7,458 bases of DNA from UBA2287 sp037442025 (lineage in GTDB: Bacteria; Bacteroidota; Bacteroidia; Bacteroidales; Tenuifilaceae), in NCBI GenBank assembly GCA_037442025.1, contig JBBIRB010000066.1, forward strand, positions 1-7,458. Direction: 5' to 3'. Both the position numbers and the translations under genes were made by a program. Position 1 is the first letter of the stretch. Every line of letters starts with the position of its first letter. Shown here in pieces: positions 7,089 to 7,458 of the stretch. The notes under the pieces are model-generated. The model was not told the DNA's origin. It made no database searches and worked only from the letters and a program-made list of their open reading frames with translations.

Positions 7089-7119
7089 TTTGTTGGTATA
7101 AAAAGTTTGACTATTTTTG
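7089..7119 (+). promoter_or_regulatory. Promoter of tRNA-Asp (Bacteroidota type)
   Basis: TTTG (7089-7092), 19 bases, then TATTTTTG (7112-7119) matches the Bacteroidota consensus TTTG / TAnnTTTG exactly. The predicted start is near 7126, leaving a short leader of some 20 bases before the mature tRNA. This is the clearest promoter in the window and supports the phylum assignment. Confidence 0.8.
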
Positions 7120-7148
7120 CACCGCAATTGTCAGCAGACAAGAGTTCT

Positions 7149-7222
7149 GGTTCGGTAGTTCAGTTGGTTAGAATGCCGCCCTGTCACGGCGGAGGTCGCG
7201 GGTTCGAGTCCCGTCCGGACCG
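7149..7222 (+). tRNA. tRNA-Asp, anticodon GUC
   Basis: A 74-base cloverleaf. The acceptor stem is GGTTCGG with CCGGACC (one G-U pair) and the discriminator is G, as expected for aspartate. The D stem is GTTC/GAAT. The anticodon stem CCGCC/GGCGG carries loop CTGTCAC with anticodon GTC. The T stem is GCGGG/CCCGT with a TTCGAGT loop. CCA is not encoded; the next bases are CAA. The gene has its own promoter and terminator and appears monocistronic. Confidence 0.97.
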
Positions 7223-7231
7223 CAAAAATCG

Positions 7232-7264
7232 AAAAAAGCCTCAGATTTCTCTGAGGCTTTTTTT
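7232..7264 (+). terminator. Terminator of tRNA-Asp, possibly bidirectional
   Basis: GCCTCAGA (7238-7245) pairs perfectly with TCTGAGGC (7250-7257) around a TTTC loop. A6 precedes and T7 follows, and these also pair with each other. It starts 10 bases after the tRNA. The symmetrical A and T runs allow termination on either strand, so it could also serve a minus-strand gene ending near 7300. Confidence 0.92.
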
Positions 7265-7299
7265 GTTGAAACAAATCCTACATAAAGTTAAGGGGAAAT

Positions 7300-7398
7300 T
7301 TATACCTTCAAACCCAACACCAATACATCGTCGGTTTGGTCAACAAGCTTACCTTTCAAGTTAGTGGAAGTTATGCTAATTATTGTAAACCAATTAAT
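7300..7398 (-). pseudogene. Possible decayed 3' end of a minus-strand gene
   Basis: Read on the minus strand, 32 open codons from 7398 down to 7303 end in TAA at 7300-7302. The last residues read NLKGKLVDQTDDVLVLGLKV, which look protein-like. There is no ATG or other obvious start in the frame, and an in-frame TAA (7399-7401) bounds it upstream. I do not recognise the family. It could be the leftover tail of a gene removed by deletion, or chance. The rest of 7265-7458 is AT-rich with an A8 run and shows nothing else I can support. Confidence 0.2.
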
Positions 7399-7458
7399 TT
7401 ATTATGCGAATTAAGGGTTAAAAAAAAGACACATAAAAGCAACAGCCAGTCTACCAAA

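Noticed and set aside
26..7222. The two flanking tRNA genes as attachment sites of an integrated element
   Set aside because: Their similar 3' halves reflect ordinary tRNA conservation, they are in opposite orientation, and no integrase, transposase or duplicated attachment core is present.
7107..7364. 85-codon plus-strand open frame over the tRNA-Asp region
   Set aside because: It runs straight through the tRNA and its terminator, and its translation is the tRNA sequence read as protein; it is not a gene.

Overview
The window looks like a chromosomal segment of a Bacteroidota member, probably of Bacteroidales type. None of the three long genes has a Shine-Dalgarno sequence at the usual distance. 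Both tRNA genes have a perfect TAnnTTTG -7 promoter box. The proteins resemble a secreted Bacteroidota C69 dipeptidase, an IadA-type isoaspartyl dipeptidase and a secreted tricorn-like S41 protease. I cannot fix the genus from sequence alone.

Layout: a tRNA-Arg(UCU) on the minus strand (26-99) diverges from three plus-strand genes. These are a C69-family dipeptidase (301-2037) closed by a strong hairpin terminator, an iadA-like beta-aspartyl dipeptidase (2160-3329), and a 1093-residue tricorn-type protease (3717-6998) with its own terminator. A tRNA-Asp(GUC) (7149-7222) follows, with a clear promoter and terminator. The last 190 bases are AT-rich and hold at most a 32-codon minus-strand fragment that may be the decayed end of a gene.

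Together the genes suggest peptide catabolism. The exported tricorn-like protease would cut polypeptides or oligopeptides, the exported C69 enzyme would split small peptides, and the cytosolic IadA would remove isoaspartyl dipeptides that ordinary peptidases cannot cut. The terminator after the first gene and the wide gap before the third argue for separate transcription units rather than one operon.

The 387-base gap between iadA and the tricorn gene is the least ordinary DNA here. It contains degenerate tandem repeats with 7-base and roughly 9-base periods, a small hairpin and a larger GC-rich inverted repeat, and no gene. At protein level, three points merit checking: the IadA metal-bridging lysine is replaced by glutamate, the tricorn active-site serine next to the histidine is replaced by glycine, and the C69 catalytic cysteine sits exactly at a plausible signal-peptidase cut. 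I found no convincing wholly new system.
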